Below, one piece after another: positions 36,485 through 46,129 of a stretch of 64,000 bases of DNA. Source of the stretch: Ectopseudomonas khazarica (GTDB lineage Bacteria; Pseudomonadota; Gammaproteobacteria; Pseudomonadales; Pseudomonadaceae). Position 1 is the first letter of the stretch, and each line of letters begins with the position of its first letter. Where the stretch lies: contig NZ_SBHZ01000019.1 in assembly GCF_004521985.1 (NCBI RefSeq), positions 34,614 through 98,613 of the forward strand, in the 5' to 3' direction. A program made the position numbers and the translations under genes. The notes under the pieces are model-generated. The model had not been told where the DNA came from, did not search any database, and was given only the letters and a program-made list of their open reading frames with translations.

Positions 36485-37417
36485 ATGACCGCTGTACGCA
36501 AGGGTGCGGACTTTTTCCTGTTTCAACTGATGTTGCTGCTGTGCGCCATATGGGGCAGCCAGCAGGTCGCCATCAAGCTGGCGGCCGAGGACATCGCGCC
36601 GATGTTGCAGGTGGCATTGCGCTCGGGCATCGCTGCCGTGTTGGTTGGCATTCTGTTGCTCTGGCAGCGCGGTTGGCGGGGCTGGCTGGGAAGTACCTGG
36701 CTGGCAGGGATGCTGGCTGGCGTGCTGTTCGCCCTGGAGTTCTTCTTCATCGCCCTGGGGCTGCGTTACACCTCGGCCTCGCACATGGCGGTGTTTCTCT
36801 ATACCGCGCCGATTTTCTCGGCGCTGGGGCTGCACCTGATGCTGCCCAGCGAGCGCCTGCGCCGCTTGCAGTGGCTGGGCATCGCGCTGTGCTTCGGCGG
36901 CGTGGTGATGGCCTTTGGCGTGGGCGGCGAGTGGAGCGAGATAGACGCCGACATTCTGCTTGGCGATGCACTCGGGCTCTGCGCAGGCATGGCCTGGGGC
37001 GCCACTACCGTGGTCGTGCGCGGTTCGCGCCTGTCCGAGGCGCCGGCGGGGCTCACCCTGTTCTATCAGTTGACGGTGGCCTTCGTCCTGCTGCTCGGCT
37101 ATGCCCTGGCGATGGTCGATCTCGGGCAGGTGCGCTGGACGCCGCTGGCCATCGGCAGCGTTCTGCTGCAGGGCGTGGTGGTGTCGTTCTTCACCTATCT
37201 GGCCTGGTTCTGGCTGTTGCGTCGCTATCTGGCCTCGAACATGGCGGTGTTCTCGTTCATGACGCCATTGTTTGGCGTGACGTTCGGTGTGCTGGTTCTG
37301 GATGAACCGCTCACCCTCAACTTCATCATCGGCGCCGCGCTGGTGCTGGCGGGGATCATGCTGGTCAGCAGCGAGCGCTGGCTGAAGCGACGCCTTGCCG
37401 GCCTGCGCGGCCAGTAG
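36485..37417 (+). CDS. EamA/DMT-family transporter
   Basis: Inner-membrane protein of 310 residues with ten predicted helices in two EamA repeats (about 15-145 and 160-295). Members export metabolites such as amino acids or nucleotides; the substrate is not evident. GAGTGA upstream is a weak ribosome site. It lies in a run with the DUF1127 and DUF3291 genes (17 bp before the latter). Confidence 0.88.
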   Translation: MTAVRKGADFFLFQLMLLLCAIWGSQQVAIKLAAEDIAPMLQVALRSGIAAVLVGILLLWQRGWRGWLGSTWLAGMLAGVLFALEFFFIALGLRYTSASHMAVFLYTAPIFSALGLHLMLPSERLRRLQWLGIALCFGGVVMAFGVGGEWSEIDADILLGDALGLCAGMAWGATTVVVRGSRLSEAPAGLTLFYQLTVAFVLLLGYALAMVDLGQVRWTPLAIGSVLLQGVVVSFFTYLAWFWLLRRYLASNMAVFSFMTPLFGVTFGVLVLDEPLTLNFIIGAALVLAGIMLVSSERWLKRRLAGLRGQ

Positions 37418-37434
37418 CGGTCTGGAGGCAGTTC

Positions 37435-37881
37435 GTGTCCATTCATCATTTGGCTCAGCTCAACATCGCGGCTATGAAGGCGCCCCTGGAGTCGGCGGAG
37501 ATGGCGGACTTCGTCGCCAACCTGGAGCGGATCAACACACTGGCCGAGGCGGCCCCGGGCTTCGTCTGGCGACTGCAGGACGAGGCGGGGGATGCCACGG
37601 CGATCAGGCCGTTCGGGGATGAGGTGCTGGTCAACATGTCGGTCTGGCAGGACGTTCAGTCGCTCAGCGACTACGTGTACAAATCCGCGCATACCGAGAT
37701 GCTCAAGCGCCGACGTGAATGGTTCGGGCGCATCGAGCAGGCCCACCAGGTACTGTGGTGGGTGCCGTCGGGGCATCGTCCAGATGTGCTGGAAGCGGCC
37801 GAGCGCCTTGCGCACCTGCGCGAGCATGGCGCGACAGCGCATGCCTTCACCTTCCGCCATGCGTTCGCGGCGCCGGCCTGA
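37435..37881 (+). CDS. DUF3291 domain protein
   Basis: Protein of 148 residues with the DUF3291 pattern, including HLAQLNIAAMKAPLES (about 5-20), FVANLERIN, FVWRLQ and a W-rich C-terminal EWFGRIEQAHQVLWWVP. The fold is predicted to be ferredoxin-like, similar to small monooxygenases; activity is unknown. Start is GTG 37435 with GGAGG seven bases upstream. It is 14 bp from the ycaQ-type gene downstream. Confidence 0.85.
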   Translation: MSIHHLAQLNIAAMKAPLESAEMADFVANLERINTLAEAAPGFVWRLQDEAGDATAIRPFGDEVLVNMSVWQDVQSLSDYVYKSAHTEMLKRRREWFGRIEQAHQVLWWVPSGHRPDVLEAAERLAHLREHGATAHAFTFRHAFAAPA

Positions 37882-37895
37882 TAGGCTGGCGCGTC

Positions 37896-39089
37896 ATGAC
37901 TCTCTCACTCTCTCTCGCCGAGGCACGTCGTCTGGCCCTGTCTGCCCAGGGCTTCGGTCGTGTGCCACGTGGCGCCATCGCTCATCGGCAACTGCAGGCG
38001 CAGATCGAGCGCCTGGGTGTGCTGCAGATCGATTCGGTCAACGCCGTTGTACGCTCGCATTACCTGCCGGCGTTTTCCCGCCTTGGCCACTACCAGGCCG
38101 AGCACCTCGACGAGCTGGCCTGGGGGCGCGCACGGCGTCGGCGTCTGTTCGAGTACTGGGGGCACGAAGCGTCACTGCTGCCGCTGGAGCTCTATCCACT
38201 GCTGCGCTGGCGCATGCGCCGCGCCGCGGACGGCCAGGGTATCTATGGCCAGCTGGCGAGGTTCGGGGTCGAGCGGCGCGACGTGATCGACTCGGTGCTG
38301 CAGGCGGTGCGCGAACGCGGCGCACTGGGCGCTGGCAGTCTCAGCACACGCAGCGAGAAGGCCGGGCCCTGGTGGGACTGGAGCGCGGAGAAGACCGCAC
38401 TGGAGTGGCTGTTCGCTGCGGGTGAGGTGACAGTGGCCGGGCGTCGTGGCTTCGAGCGCCTGTACGATCTGCCGGAGCGGGTGATCCCCGGCGAGCTGCT
38501 CGATCAGGCCGAGCTGGATGAGGATGAAGCGCAGCGTCGTCTGCTGCTGCGCTCCGCCGATGCCCTCGGGGTGGCCAGCGAAAAGGATCTGCGCGACTAC
38601 TACCGACTGGACGCGGGCGACAGCAAGCGCCGAGTCGCCGAGCTGGTGGAAGAGGGCGCGTTGCTGCCGGTGGCGGTGCAGGGCTGGCAGCAGCCGGGCT
38701 ATTGCCGCGGCGAGCCGCGCATTCCGCGACGCATACGCCACAGTGCACTGCTGTCACCCTTCGACTCGCTGATCTGGGCGCGCGAGCGGACCGAGCGATT
38801 GTTCGGTTTTCGCTATCGCCTGGAAATCTACACGCCACAGGCCAGGCGGGTGTATGGCTACTACGTGCTGCCGTTCCTGCATCACGAGCGCCTGCTGGCG
38901 CGGGTGGATCTGCGCAGCGAGCGCGCGGCGGGGCGTCTGGCGGTGCATGCCGTGCACCTCGAAGAGGTGGTGCTGAGCGAGGAGGCGCGACAGGCGCTGA
39001 GCGATGCGCTGCACGGGCTGGCGCAGTGGCTGGGGCTTGCCGATGTGTGGCTGGCGCCCGGGGTCAGGCAGCAGGGGCTGCTTCGCTAG
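37896..39089 (+). CDS. ycaQ: YcaQ/AlkX-family DNA glycosylase (winged helix)
   Basis: Protein of 397 residues of the HTH_42 family, which removes alkylated bases and interstrand crosslinks. The catalytic Q-hydrophobic-D motif QID is at residues 44-46 in GVLQIDSVNAV, as in E. coli YcaQ rather than the QxQ of Streptomyces AlkZ. Three winged-helix repeats and a C-terminal beta domain (HSALLSPFDSLIW about 285) are expected. It overlaps the convergent LprI gene by four bases. Confidence 0.9.
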   Translation: MTLSLSLAEARRLALSAQGFGRVPRGAIAHRQLQAQIERLGVLQIDSVNAVVRSHYLPAFSRLGHYQAEHLDELAWGRARRRRLFEYWGHEASLLPLELYPLLRWRMRRAADGQGIYGQLARFGVERRDVIDSVLQAVRERGALGAGSLSTRSEKAGPWWDWSAEKTALEWLFAAGEVTVAGRRGFERLYDLPERVIPGELLDQAELDEDEAQRRLLLRSADALGVASEKDLRDYYRLDAGDSKRRVAELVEEGALLPVAVQGWQQPGYCRGEPRIPRRIRHSALLSPFDSLIWARERTERLFGFRYRLEIYTPQARRVYGYYVLPFLHHERLLARVDLRSERAAGRLAVHAVHLEEVVLSEEARQALSDALHGLAQWLGLADVWLAPGVRQQGLLR

Positions 39090-39466
39090 CCGGCGTGTTC
39101 CAGGAGGAATTGCAGTTCGCTGACGCGCTGGATGTTCAGTTCCATGGGGCAGGTGTAGTACATCGGTGAGCCGATGTACTTGCCTTGCAGGTCGCACTGA
39201 CCGTTGCGGTAGATCAGCCAGGCTTTTTGCGCCGTTTCCAGTTGCTCGGCGCTCTGCGGGTCATTGGCCTGCAGCTTGAGGAACAGCTGCTGGTAGATGC
39301 GGTTCATGTCGCGCTTCGCCACGGCGGATACGCCCTCGGCGCAACCGGCGACGATGGAATTGTTGATCGCGCCGTTGGCATTCAGGCAGGCCTGATACTG
39401 CGCGTCGTAGTCGGCCCAGGCGGTGAGCGGCAACAGCGCCATCACCAGGTATCTCAGCATCGACAT
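39086..39466 (-). CDS. LprI-like/DUF1311 periplasmic protein
   Basis: Exported protein of 126 residues with a signal peptide (residues 1-18, cleavage TAWA-DYD) and the DUF1311 core of helices and conserved cysteines (ACLNANG, VAGCAEG, NGQCDLQ, YYTCPM). Related proteins inhibit lysozyme. The repeated EQLETAQKAWLIYRNGQCD region (about 77-95) is typical. The role is inferred from family only. Confidence 0.85.
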   Translation of the reverse strand: MSMLRYLVMALLPLTAWADYDAQYQACLNANGAINNSIVAGCAEGVSAVAKRDMNRIYQQLFLKLQANDPQSAEQLETAQKAWLIYRNGQCDLQGKYIGSPMYYTCPMELNIQRVSELQFLLEHAG

Positions 39467-39520
39467 GATTGCCTTCCTGAGGTGTCGGGGGCGGCAGGAA
39501 GCCGCCCTCGAGTGCCGTGA

Positions 39521-40276
39521 TTACTTGGCGGCCAGACGGTTGCGCATGTTGTTGGCGCGCTCGGTGGAACCCGGGTGCGAGGAGAACATGCTGCTTTCGC
39601 CGCCGCTCAGCTTGGCCAGCTTCTCGAACGCGGTGACCAGGCCTTCGCGCGGGATGTTGCGCTCGGTCAGGAAGTCGAAGGAGAAGTTGTCGGCTGCGGT
39701 TTCCTGGCTTTGCGAGAACTGGGCGTTGACCAGTTGCTCACCCAGCGCGCCCAGCTCGGAGGACGACAGCGCGGCGAGCGTGGTGTTGCCCGAGGAGGCG
39801 GCGGCGTTGCGCGCTGCGGAGGTGGCGTAGGCGGTCTGCATGGCCTTCTTGGTGTGGCCCAGGGCCACGTGGCCCATCTCGTGGCCCAGCACGCCTTCGA
39901 CTTCGTTGTCGTTCATCGCGTCCATCAGGCCGCTGTACACGCGCACGCAACCGTTGGCCATGGCCCAGGCGTTGACCTCTTCATCGAGGTAGACCTTGTA
40001 GTTGACCGGCGTGCCGTTGACCTGGTTGCCGAGGTTGGCGGCGATCTTGTTCAGGCGCTTGCCGTAGGAGGTTTCGGGGCCGGCGATGTTGGCGTTGGCG
40101 TCCATTTCCGCGCAGGCCTGGTCGGACATGCTTTTGACCTCGGCATCGCTCAGGGTCGCAGCCTGTACGGCCATCAGGCCGGACTGCAGCATGGCGTCGG
40201 GGGACATGTTCTGGCAGCCGCTCAGCAGAACGGCGCTGGACAGGGCAAAAGCGGAAAGCGTGGTACGAAGTTGCAT
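39521..40276 (-). CDS. M48-family zinc metalloprotease lipoprotein (LoiP-like)
   Basis: Predicted outer-membrane lipoprotein protease of 251 residues. Lipobox LLSGC (Cys21) follows a short signal; the zinc site HEMGH is residues 132-136 and the third ligand is probably Glu in QETAADNF. Such BepA/LoiP relatives degrade misfolded envelope proteins. ATG 40276 follows GGACGATG-type sequence upstream, and the frame is open further upstream without signal peptide. Confidence 0.9.
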   Translation of the reverse strand: MQLRTTLSAFALSSAVLLSGCQNMSPDAMLQSGLMAVQAATLSDAEVKSMSDQACAEMDANANIAGPETSYGKRLNKIAANLGNQVNGTPVNYKVYLDEEVNAWAMANGCVRVYSGLMDAMNDNEVEGVLGHEMGHVALGHTKKAMQTAYATSAARNAAASSGNTTLAALSSSELGALGEQLVNAQFSQSQETAADNFSFDFLTERNIPREGLVTAFEKLAKLSGGESSMFSSHPGSTERANNMRNRLAAK

Positions 40277-40447
40277 GGAGCATCGTCCTTGTTGGGTAGT
40301 GATGGCCGCGAGTCCTTCCCGGCAGGGCATAGCAGCTCGGCACCGTCCGGTGCTCGCGTTGGGGTCGGCATTATGCCGCATAACGCACAGAAGAAGTGCG
40401 AGCCGGTTCGCGCCCTGGCCAGTGGCTACTAGCCAGGGCGCGTGGCT

Positions 40448-41794
40448 TCAGCGGCGTACCTGCTTGAGGGTTTCCGCGATCATGAACGCCAGCTCCAGCG
40501 ACTGGTCGGCATTCATGCGTGGGTCGCAGTGCGTGTGGTAGCGATCGGACAGGCCGTCCTCGGTGATCGGCCGCGAGCCGCCGATGCATTCGGTGACGTT
40601 CTGCCCGGTCATTTCGATGTGGATGCCGCCGGCGTGAGTGCCCTCGGCCTGGTGCACGGCGAAGAACTGCCGCACCTCGGCCAGAATCTGCGCGAAGTCA
40701 CGCGTCTTGTAGCCGCTGCTGGCCTTGATGGTGTTGCCATGCATCGGGTCGGAGCTCCACAGCACCTGGCGACCTTCGCTCTGCACCTTGCGCAGCAGCC
40801 GCGGGAAGTGGGCTTCGACCTTGTCCGCGCCCATGCGCACGATCAGGTTGAGGCGGCCCGGATCGTTCTCCGGGTTGAGGGTATCGATCAGGCGGATCAG
40901 TTCATCCGGGTCCAGGCTCGGACCGACCTTGACCCCGATGGGGTTCTCGATGCCGCGCATGAACTCGACGTGGGCGCCATCGAGCTGGCGGGTACGATCG
41001 CCGATCCACAGCATGTGTGCGGAGCAGTCGTACCAGCGGCCGGTCAGGCTGTCCTTGCGCACGAAGGCCTGCTCGTAGTTCAGCAGCAGCGCTTCGTGGG
41101 CGGTGAAGAAGCTGGTCTCGCGCAGTTGCGGTGCGCTGTCCATGCCCACGGCGCGCATGAACGACAGGGTTTCATCGATACGCCCGGCGAGCTGGTGGTA
41201 CTTCTCCGACAGCGCCGAGTTGGCGATGAAGTCGAGGTTCCACTGGTGCACCTGGTGCAGGTCGGCAAAGCCGCCCTGGGCGAAGGCGCGCAGCAGGTTG
41301 AGGCTGGCCGTGGCCTGGTGGTAGGCCTGCAGCAGGCGCTCCGGGTCGGGAGCGCGGCTTGTCGCATCGAAACCGATGCCGTTGACGATGTCGCCACGGT
41401 AGGCCGGCAGGGTCACGCCGTCGATGGTCTCGCTGCCGGCAGAACGCGGCTTGGCGAACTGACCCGCCATGCGCCCGACCTTGACCACCGGGCAGCCGGC
41501 GGCGAAGGTCATGACGATGGCCATCTGCAGCAGCACCTTGAAGGTGTCGCGAATCTTCGCCGCAGAGAATTCGGCGAAGCTTTCGGCGCAGTCGCCACCC
41601 TGCAGCAGGAAGGCACGCCCCTGGGTCACCTCGGCGAACTGGCGGCGCAGCTCGCGCGCTTCGCCCGCGAAGACCAGCGGCGGGTAACCTGCCAGGGTCT
41701 GTTCGACACGGGCGAGGTGGCTGGCGTCAGGGTATTCAGGCTGCTGCTGGATGGGCTTGGCCCTCCAGCTTTCGGGGCTCCAGGCGTGCGGCAT
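40448..41794 (-). CDS. Class II 3-deoxy-7-phosphoheptulonate synthase
   Basis: Plant-type (class II) DAHP synthase of 448 residues, first enzyme of the shikimate pathway, joining PEP and erythrose-4-phosphate. Recognisable stretches are GRAFLLQGGDCAESF (about 61-75), CPVVKVGRMAGQFAKPRS (about 99-116), GIKVGPSLDP-like IGVKVGPSLDP and WSSDPMHGNTIK (His and Cys/Asp metal ligands). It is distinct from the AroF/G/H type I enzymes. A 54-bp gap separates it upstream-free from the lipoprotein protease; no operon partner is obvious. Confidence 0.93.
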   Translation of the reverse strand: MPHAWSPESWRAKPIQQQPEYPDASHLARVEQTLAGYPPLVFAGEARELRRQFAEVTQGRAFLLQGGDCAESFAEFSAAKIRDTFKVLLQMAIVMTFAAGCPVVKVGRMAGQFAKPRSAGSETIDGVTLPAYRGDIVNGIGFDATSRAPDPERLLQAYHQATASLNLLRAFAQGGFADLHQVHQWNLDFIANSALSEKYHQLAGRIDETLSFMRAVGMDSAPQLRETSFFTAHEALLLNYEQAFVRKDSLTGRWYDCSAHMLWIGDRTRQLDGAHVEFMRGIENPIGVKVGPSLDPDELIRLIDTLNPENDPGRLNLIVRMGADKVEAHFPRLLRKVQSEGRQVLWSSDPMHGNTIKASSGYKTRDFAQILAEVRQFFAVHQAEGTHAGGIHIEMTGQNVTECIGGSRPITEDGLSDRYHTHCDPRMNADQSLELAFMIAETLKQVRR

Positions 41795-41878
41795 GCGACA
41801 TCTCTAACGTTGATCGGGCGGAGGCGCATGGTAACCGATAAGCCCTGCTGCCCGTACGTGTATCGACGGCGCCACGGC

Positions 41879-43672
41879 TCATGACGCCGTGGCGGGCTGC
41901 AGGTCGCGCGCTGGCGACGTTCGCGGCAGCACCTCGCGCCCCGGCAGGAAGCGTCCATAGTGCTGCGCCGTGCCCAGGTCCTGCGGGTACTCCAGGCCAC
42001 GGCGATAGGCGATCCGGCCGTTGATCAGCGTGAGCTCGACGGCGGCGTCGTTGCGTTTGACCACGCGCTGCAGGCCCAGCACCTCCATGGGCGCCTCGTG
42101 CAGCGCATCGAGGCTGTCGTCGAGGCCCTGCGGATTGATCAGCACCAGGTCGGCGCGATCACCGACGCGCAGGTAGCCGGCATCGACGCCGATGAAGTCG
42201 GCCAGCTCGGCGCTACAGCGGCGTACCGCCTGGCCCAGGGGCATGAAGGGCTCGCCCGCCAGCTCTGCGTCACGCACGTACTTGAGAAAGCGCAGCGGGA
42301 AGTTGTACTGGGCGATGGAGCGCAGGTGCGCGCCGGAGTCGGCGAAGCCGGGGTGGGTCCAGGGACTGGCCAGCAGCTGGCGCATGATCGCTTCGCGCTG
42401 GTTGCCGTAGCAGGTCGTCCACTTCAGCGCCTCGCGGTACTGGCAGGCCAGTTCGAAATAGGCATCTACCGCGTCCAGACCGCGAGCCTGGCCCAGTTGC
42501 TTGAAGTTCTTGCCCACCAGGCTGGCGTCCGGGCATTCGCTCACCCAGCAGTCGGAGAAGTCGCGGTGCCACAGCCCCTTGGTCAGCACCGCCTTGACCT
42601 GCTTCTTGAACAGCGCGCGGAACGCCGGCTCCCGGACCTTGGCATAGAGCTCGTCCGGGTCCTTGATGTCGCGCAGCACTTCGCCGGCGCCGAACTCTTC
42701 GAAGGCGTTCACGTTGAGGCCCTCGAGGCGCAGGGTGAAGGGGGCTGGCAGCGTCTGCCAGCGGAAGTGACCGCGCAGGACCCTGTTCGCCAGCCAGCCG
42801 GACAGCCGCGTGAAACGATGCAGCAGCGGCTGCGACTTGAGGTCGAGGGCGGTGAGCATGGTGCATTTCAGCGGTTTTCTGAACCAGCCGTGGGCCTGCC
42901 ACAGAAAGGCGAAGACGTTAACCTTGGTCACCGCGTTCGGCGCTCCCTGCAGCACCGCGCCGCGCCGCCGCAGCACGGCGAACAGGCGCGAGAATTCCTT
43001 CCAGCTGGCGAAGGTGGACGGTAGCGGGCTGGACCAGGCGCGGTCGCCGTCCATCTTGTCCAGGCGGGTGGTCATCACCGACAGGCCGATGCAGCCGGCA
43101 TCCAGCGCCTCCTCCAGCAGCTGTTCCATGCGTGCGAGTTCGGCTTCGCTCGGCTTCACCCGGCGGGTGGCGCGTTGCAGGCCCATCACCGCCACGCGCA
43201 GCTCGGAGTGACCGAGGAAGGAGTTGACGTTCGGCCCCAGTGGCAACTGATCGTAAAAGGCGCGATAGCCGCTGGCGTCACGCCAGGTCTTCTTCTCCTG
43301 CAGGATCGGCAGCACGTACTCGCGCGGGACCGCCTCGACACGGGTGAACAGGTCGGAGCAGTCCTCGGCCTCCGCCAGCACCATGCTGATGGAGCAGGAG
43401 CCAATGGTCACGCTGGTGACGCCATGGCGCACCGACTCCTTCAGCGCCGGCGCCGCGATGACTTCGGCATCGTAGTGCGAGTGGATCTCCAGAAAGCCCG
43501 GGGTGACCCAGTGGCCCTCGGCGTCTATCACTTCGCCGCAACCGTCTTCGTTCAGCGGGCTGAGGGCGAGCACGTCGATCTTGCCGTCCCTGATGCCGAT
43601 ATGGCGCAGTGCGCCGGGGGCGCCGCTGCCGTCGAAGTACAGGCCGTTCTTGATGATGATGTCGTAGCTCAT
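41879..43672 (-). CDS. D-aminoacylase-like amidohydrolase
   Basis: Metal-dependent amidohydrolase of 597 residues of the N-acyl-D-amino-acid deacylase group. The metal-binding motif LEIHSHYDAEVI lies near residues 57-68, GVTSVTIGSC near 85-95 and a C-terminal beta sandwich with RADLVLINPQGLDD near 530. The true substrate is unknown. It is the last gene of a five-gene operon; its ATG overlaps the TSUP stop codon by four bases (43669-43672). Confidence 0.85.
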   Translation of the reverse strand: MSYDIIIKNGLYFDGSGAPGALRHIGIRDGKIDVLALSPLNEDGCGEVIDAEGHWVTPGFLEIHSHYDAEVIAAPALKESVRHGVTSVTIGSCSISMVLAEAEDCSDLFTRVEAVPREYVLPILQEKKTWRDASGYRAFYDQLPLGPNVNSFLGHSELRVAVMGLQRATRRVKPSEAELARMEQLLEEALDAGCIGLSVMTTRLDKMDGDRAWSSPLPSTFASWKEFSRLFAVLRRRGAVLQGAPNAVTKVNVFAFLWQAHGWFRKPLKCTMLTALDLKSQPLLHRFTRLSGWLANRVLRGHFRWQTLPAPFTLRLEGLNVNAFEEFGAGEVLRDIKDPDELYAKVREPAFRALFKKQVKAVLTKGLWHRDFSDCWVSECPDASLVGKNFKQLGQARGLDAVDAYFELACQYREALKWTTCYGNQREAIMRQLLASPWTHPGFADSGAHLRSIAQYNFPLRFLKYVRDAELAGEPFMPLGQAVRRCSAELADFIGVDAGYLRVGDRADLVLINPQGLDDSLDALHEAPMEVLGLQRVVKRNDAAVELTLINGRIAYRRGLEYPQDLGTAQHYGRFLPGREVLPRTSPARDLQPATAS

Positions 43673-44412
43673 GGCAGTCTCCAGGGCGCCAGCAGCAAGA
43701 GGCCGGTGACCAGTAGCAGGAAGTGGATGGCGATGCGGAAGTGCCGCTCATCGACGCGTCGGTGCAGCTGCTCGCCGAGCCACACGCCGAGAGGCAGCAG
43801 CGGGGCGTAGCTCAGCACCTGTGGCAGCGCCGGCAACAGGCGGCCGTCGCAGAGAAAGGCCAGGGTGAGCAGGCTGTTGAGGGTGAACCAGACGCTGATC
43901 AGCGTGGCGCGCAGGCGCGCCTTGTCCAGCTCGGTGCCGGCCAGGCCGTAGACCAGCAGCGGGCCGCCGGACGCGAACAGGCCGTGGCTGACGCCGGCGC
44001 ACAGGGTGATGAGGCGGGAGGCCCAGGTCGGGCGCAGCGTCTGCCTGTATGTCCGGCGCAGGCGCCATAGCTCGCGTCCGGCGAAGCAGAGGATCAGCGC
44101 GCCAAACGTGGTCTTCAGCAGCTGGGCGTCCAGGTACGGCAGCAGGCAGTAGCCGAGCAACGTGCCGGCGAGCATGCCCGGCAGGATGTTGCCAAGCAGC
44201 AGGCGCCGGTCGATCAGGCGCCGATGGCGCTGCACCAGGTAGCCGGTCATGCAGACGTTCAGCGGTACCAGGATCGGCAGCAACTGTTCGATGGGCAGCA
44301 GCAGGGCACCCAGCGAGAGGGCAATGACCACGCTGCCGAAGCCGGTGATCGCCTCCAGGGTGTAGGCCAGCAGAATGAAGGCACCGAGGGCATAGGGGGC
44401 CGCCGTGATCAC
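43669..44412 (-). CDS. TSUP-family (TauE/SafE) transporter
   Basis: Inner-membrane protein of 247 residues with about eight helices, beginning MITAAPYALGAFILLAYT. Starts at GTG 44412, which overlaps the SDR stop (44409-44411) in the classic GTGA arrangement; GGAG is seven bases upstream. The family exports organic sulfonates, sulfite or related anions. Placed in the operon with a monooxygenase and amidohydrolase, so it may move a substrate or product of that pathway. Confidence 0.85.
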   Translation of the reverse strand: MITAAPYALGAFILLAYTLEAITGFGSVVIALSLGALLLPIEQLLPILVPLNVCMTGYLVQRHRRLIDRRLLLGNILPGMLAGTLLGYCLLPYLDAQLLKTTFGALILCFAGRELWRLRRTYRQTLRPTWASRLITLCAGVSHGLFASGGPLLVYGLAGTELDKARLRATLISVWFTLNSLLTLAFLCDGRLLPALPQVLSYAPLLPLGVWLGEQLHRRVDERHFRIAIHFLLLVTGLLLLAPWRLP

Positions 44413-45191
44413 CTCAGTTCTCCGGCGAAGCGCCGGCTCATCTGCCGGTAATACAGCGCTGGCGCCAGCCGCCAGAGCAGGCTCGCCAGCCAGCTGCCGC
44501 GATCGGGGAAAAGGCGTTCGCGGCGCTGGTGGAGCGCAACGAGGATCGCCTCGGCCATCCACTCGGCGCTGCGCACGTTGCCGATGGTCGAGCGTGCGTG
44601 GCGAGCCGGCTGGCCATCTGCACCCAGCGCATTGCGGTCGATGGGGGTATCGAGAAAGCTCGGGTAGACCAGCAGCAGGCCGATGCCGTCGAGGCCGATC
44701 TCGGCGCGCAATACCTCGAAGGCCTGGCTCAGCGCGCTTTTCGCTGCACAGTAGCCTGCGCGCCCCAGCACCGGCATCCAGCCGGCCATGGAACCGATGG
44801 CCGCGACCTGGCCACGGCTTTCACGCAGCAGGGGCAGGGCGGCCAGGGTCAGTTCCAGCGGTGCGTGATAATCCACGGCCATGACCTTGCGAAACACCGC
44901 CGGCGCGGTACGCACCGTGGGTGAGCGGTGGGTGATGCCGGCATTGTTGAACAGTACATCCAGGCGCCCGAAACGTTGGCGGCAGGCCTCCAGCAGGTGC
45001 TGATGCAGCGCCGGGTCGGTGATGTCGCCGGGTACGCCGAGGACGCGCTCGGTGCCCAGCGTGTCGACACGCGCGGCGAGGCCCTGGCTGTCGATATCGG
45101 TCAGCAGCAAGGCGTCGCCCCGGGCATGGCAGGCGCGCGCAAGCTGCCAGCCGAGGCCGCTGGCGGCGCCGGTGATCAGAACCACTCGCAT
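44409..45191 (-). CDS. Short-chain dehydrogenase/reductase
   Basis: NAD(P)-dependent oxidoreductase of 260 residues. TGAASGLG cofactor motif (residues 8-15), NNAG near 86, catalytic Ser in GSMAGWM (about 136) and YCAAKSA (Tyr/Lys about 149-153). ATG 45191 is preferred over ATG 45194 by spacing from GGAG. The reading frame continues upstream into antisense of other genes, which is spurious. Start overlaps the symporter stop. Confidence 0.9.
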   Translation of the reverse strand: MRVVLITGAASGLGWQLARACHARGDALLLTDIDSQGLAARVDTLGTERVLGVPGDITDPALHQHLLEACRQRFGRLDVLFNNAGITHRSPTVRTAPAVFRKVMAVDYHAPLELTLAALPLLRESRGQVAAIGSMAGWMPVLGRAGYCAAKSALSQAFEVLRAEIGLDGIGLLLVYPSFLDTPIDRNALGADGQPARHARSTIGNVRSAEWMAEAILVALHQRRERLFPDRGSWLASLLWRLAPALYYRQMSRRFAGELR

Positions 45192-46129
45192 CATTTTTCT
45201 CCGAGGTTGGCCAGCGGCGTCAGCAGCGCGTCGGGCTGGAGGGGGTGGCGTGACCAGAGCCAGGCCAGGCCGAGGCCGGATATCAGGTGCCAGCAACCCC
45301 AGAAGGCGGCGATCAGCAGCATGCCGCCGGCCTGCGGGAAGAAGGTGAAGATGATCACCAGGCCCAATGCCGAGTTCTGGATGCCGACTTCGAGGGTCAA
45401 CGCGCGTCGGTCGGCGGGCGGCAGGCCGCTCAGTCGCGCGCTCAGGTAGCCGATGCCCAGCGCCAGCGCGTTGTGTGCCACCACCAGCCAGAAGAACAGG
45501 TGGAAGTGTTGCGTGAACTGCTGCAGGTTGCGGCTGAAGGCCAGTGCCACGAACGCCAGCATCACCAGCAGGGCGATCAGTCGCAGCGGCTTCTCCACCT
45601 TCAGTGTCAGTTGCGGGAAACGCCGGCCGACCCACATGCCCGCCAGCAGCGGCACGCCCAGTACCAGCAGCACGAGCAGGAGCAGGCTCAGCGGATCGAG
45701 GGCGATCTGCGTCAGCAGCGGGCGCGTGTGCGGGTTGAGCCAGGCGTAGAAGGCAAAGTTGAGTGGCGTCAGGACACTGGCTGCGACGCTGGACACTGCG
45801 GTCATGCTTACCGACAGCGCGACGTTGCCACGGGCCATCCAGGTCATGATGTTGGAGAAGCTGCCGCCCGGGCAGGCCGCGATCAGCGTCATGCCCAGGG
45901 CCAGCTCCGGCTGGATGGCCAATGCCCAGCAGGCCAGGCAGGTCAGCGCCGGCAGCAACAGGAACTGCGCCAGCAGGCCGATCACCGGCGCCCTGGGGGC
46001 TCGGGCAATGCGCCGGAAGTCCTCGGCGCGCAGGTCGAGCGAGACGCCGAACATCATCAGCGCGACGATAAGGTTGATCAGCACCAGGCTGCTGGGGTCG
46101 AAAGCGATATTGACCTGCTCCACGTTCAT
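45191..46129 (-). CDS. Bile acid:sodium symporter family protein (BASS)
   Basis: Inner-membrane transporter of 312 residues with about ten helices. It carries the BASS signatures CPGGSFSNIMTWMARGNVALS (crossover region, about 86-106) and LEVGIQNSALGLVI (about 242-255). Substrates in this family are organic acids, steroids or amino-acid derivatives. It overlaps the monooxygenase stop upstream and the SDR start downstream by a few bases. Confidence 0.87.
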   Translation of the reverse strand: MNVEQVNIAFDPSSLVLINLIVALMMFGVSLDLRAEDFRRIARAPRAPVIGLLAQFLLLPALTCLACWALAIQPELALGMTLIAACPGGSFSNIMTWMARGNVALSVSMTAVSSVAASVLTPLNFAFYAWLNPHTRPLLTQIALDPLSLLLLVLLVLGVPLLAGMWVGRRFPQLTLKVEKPLRLIALLVMLAFVALAFSRNLQQFTQHFHLFFWLVVAHNALALGIGYLSARLSGLPPADRRALTLEVGIQNSALGLVIIFTFFPQAGGMLLIAAFWGCWHLISGLGLAWLWSRHPLQPDALLTPLANLGEK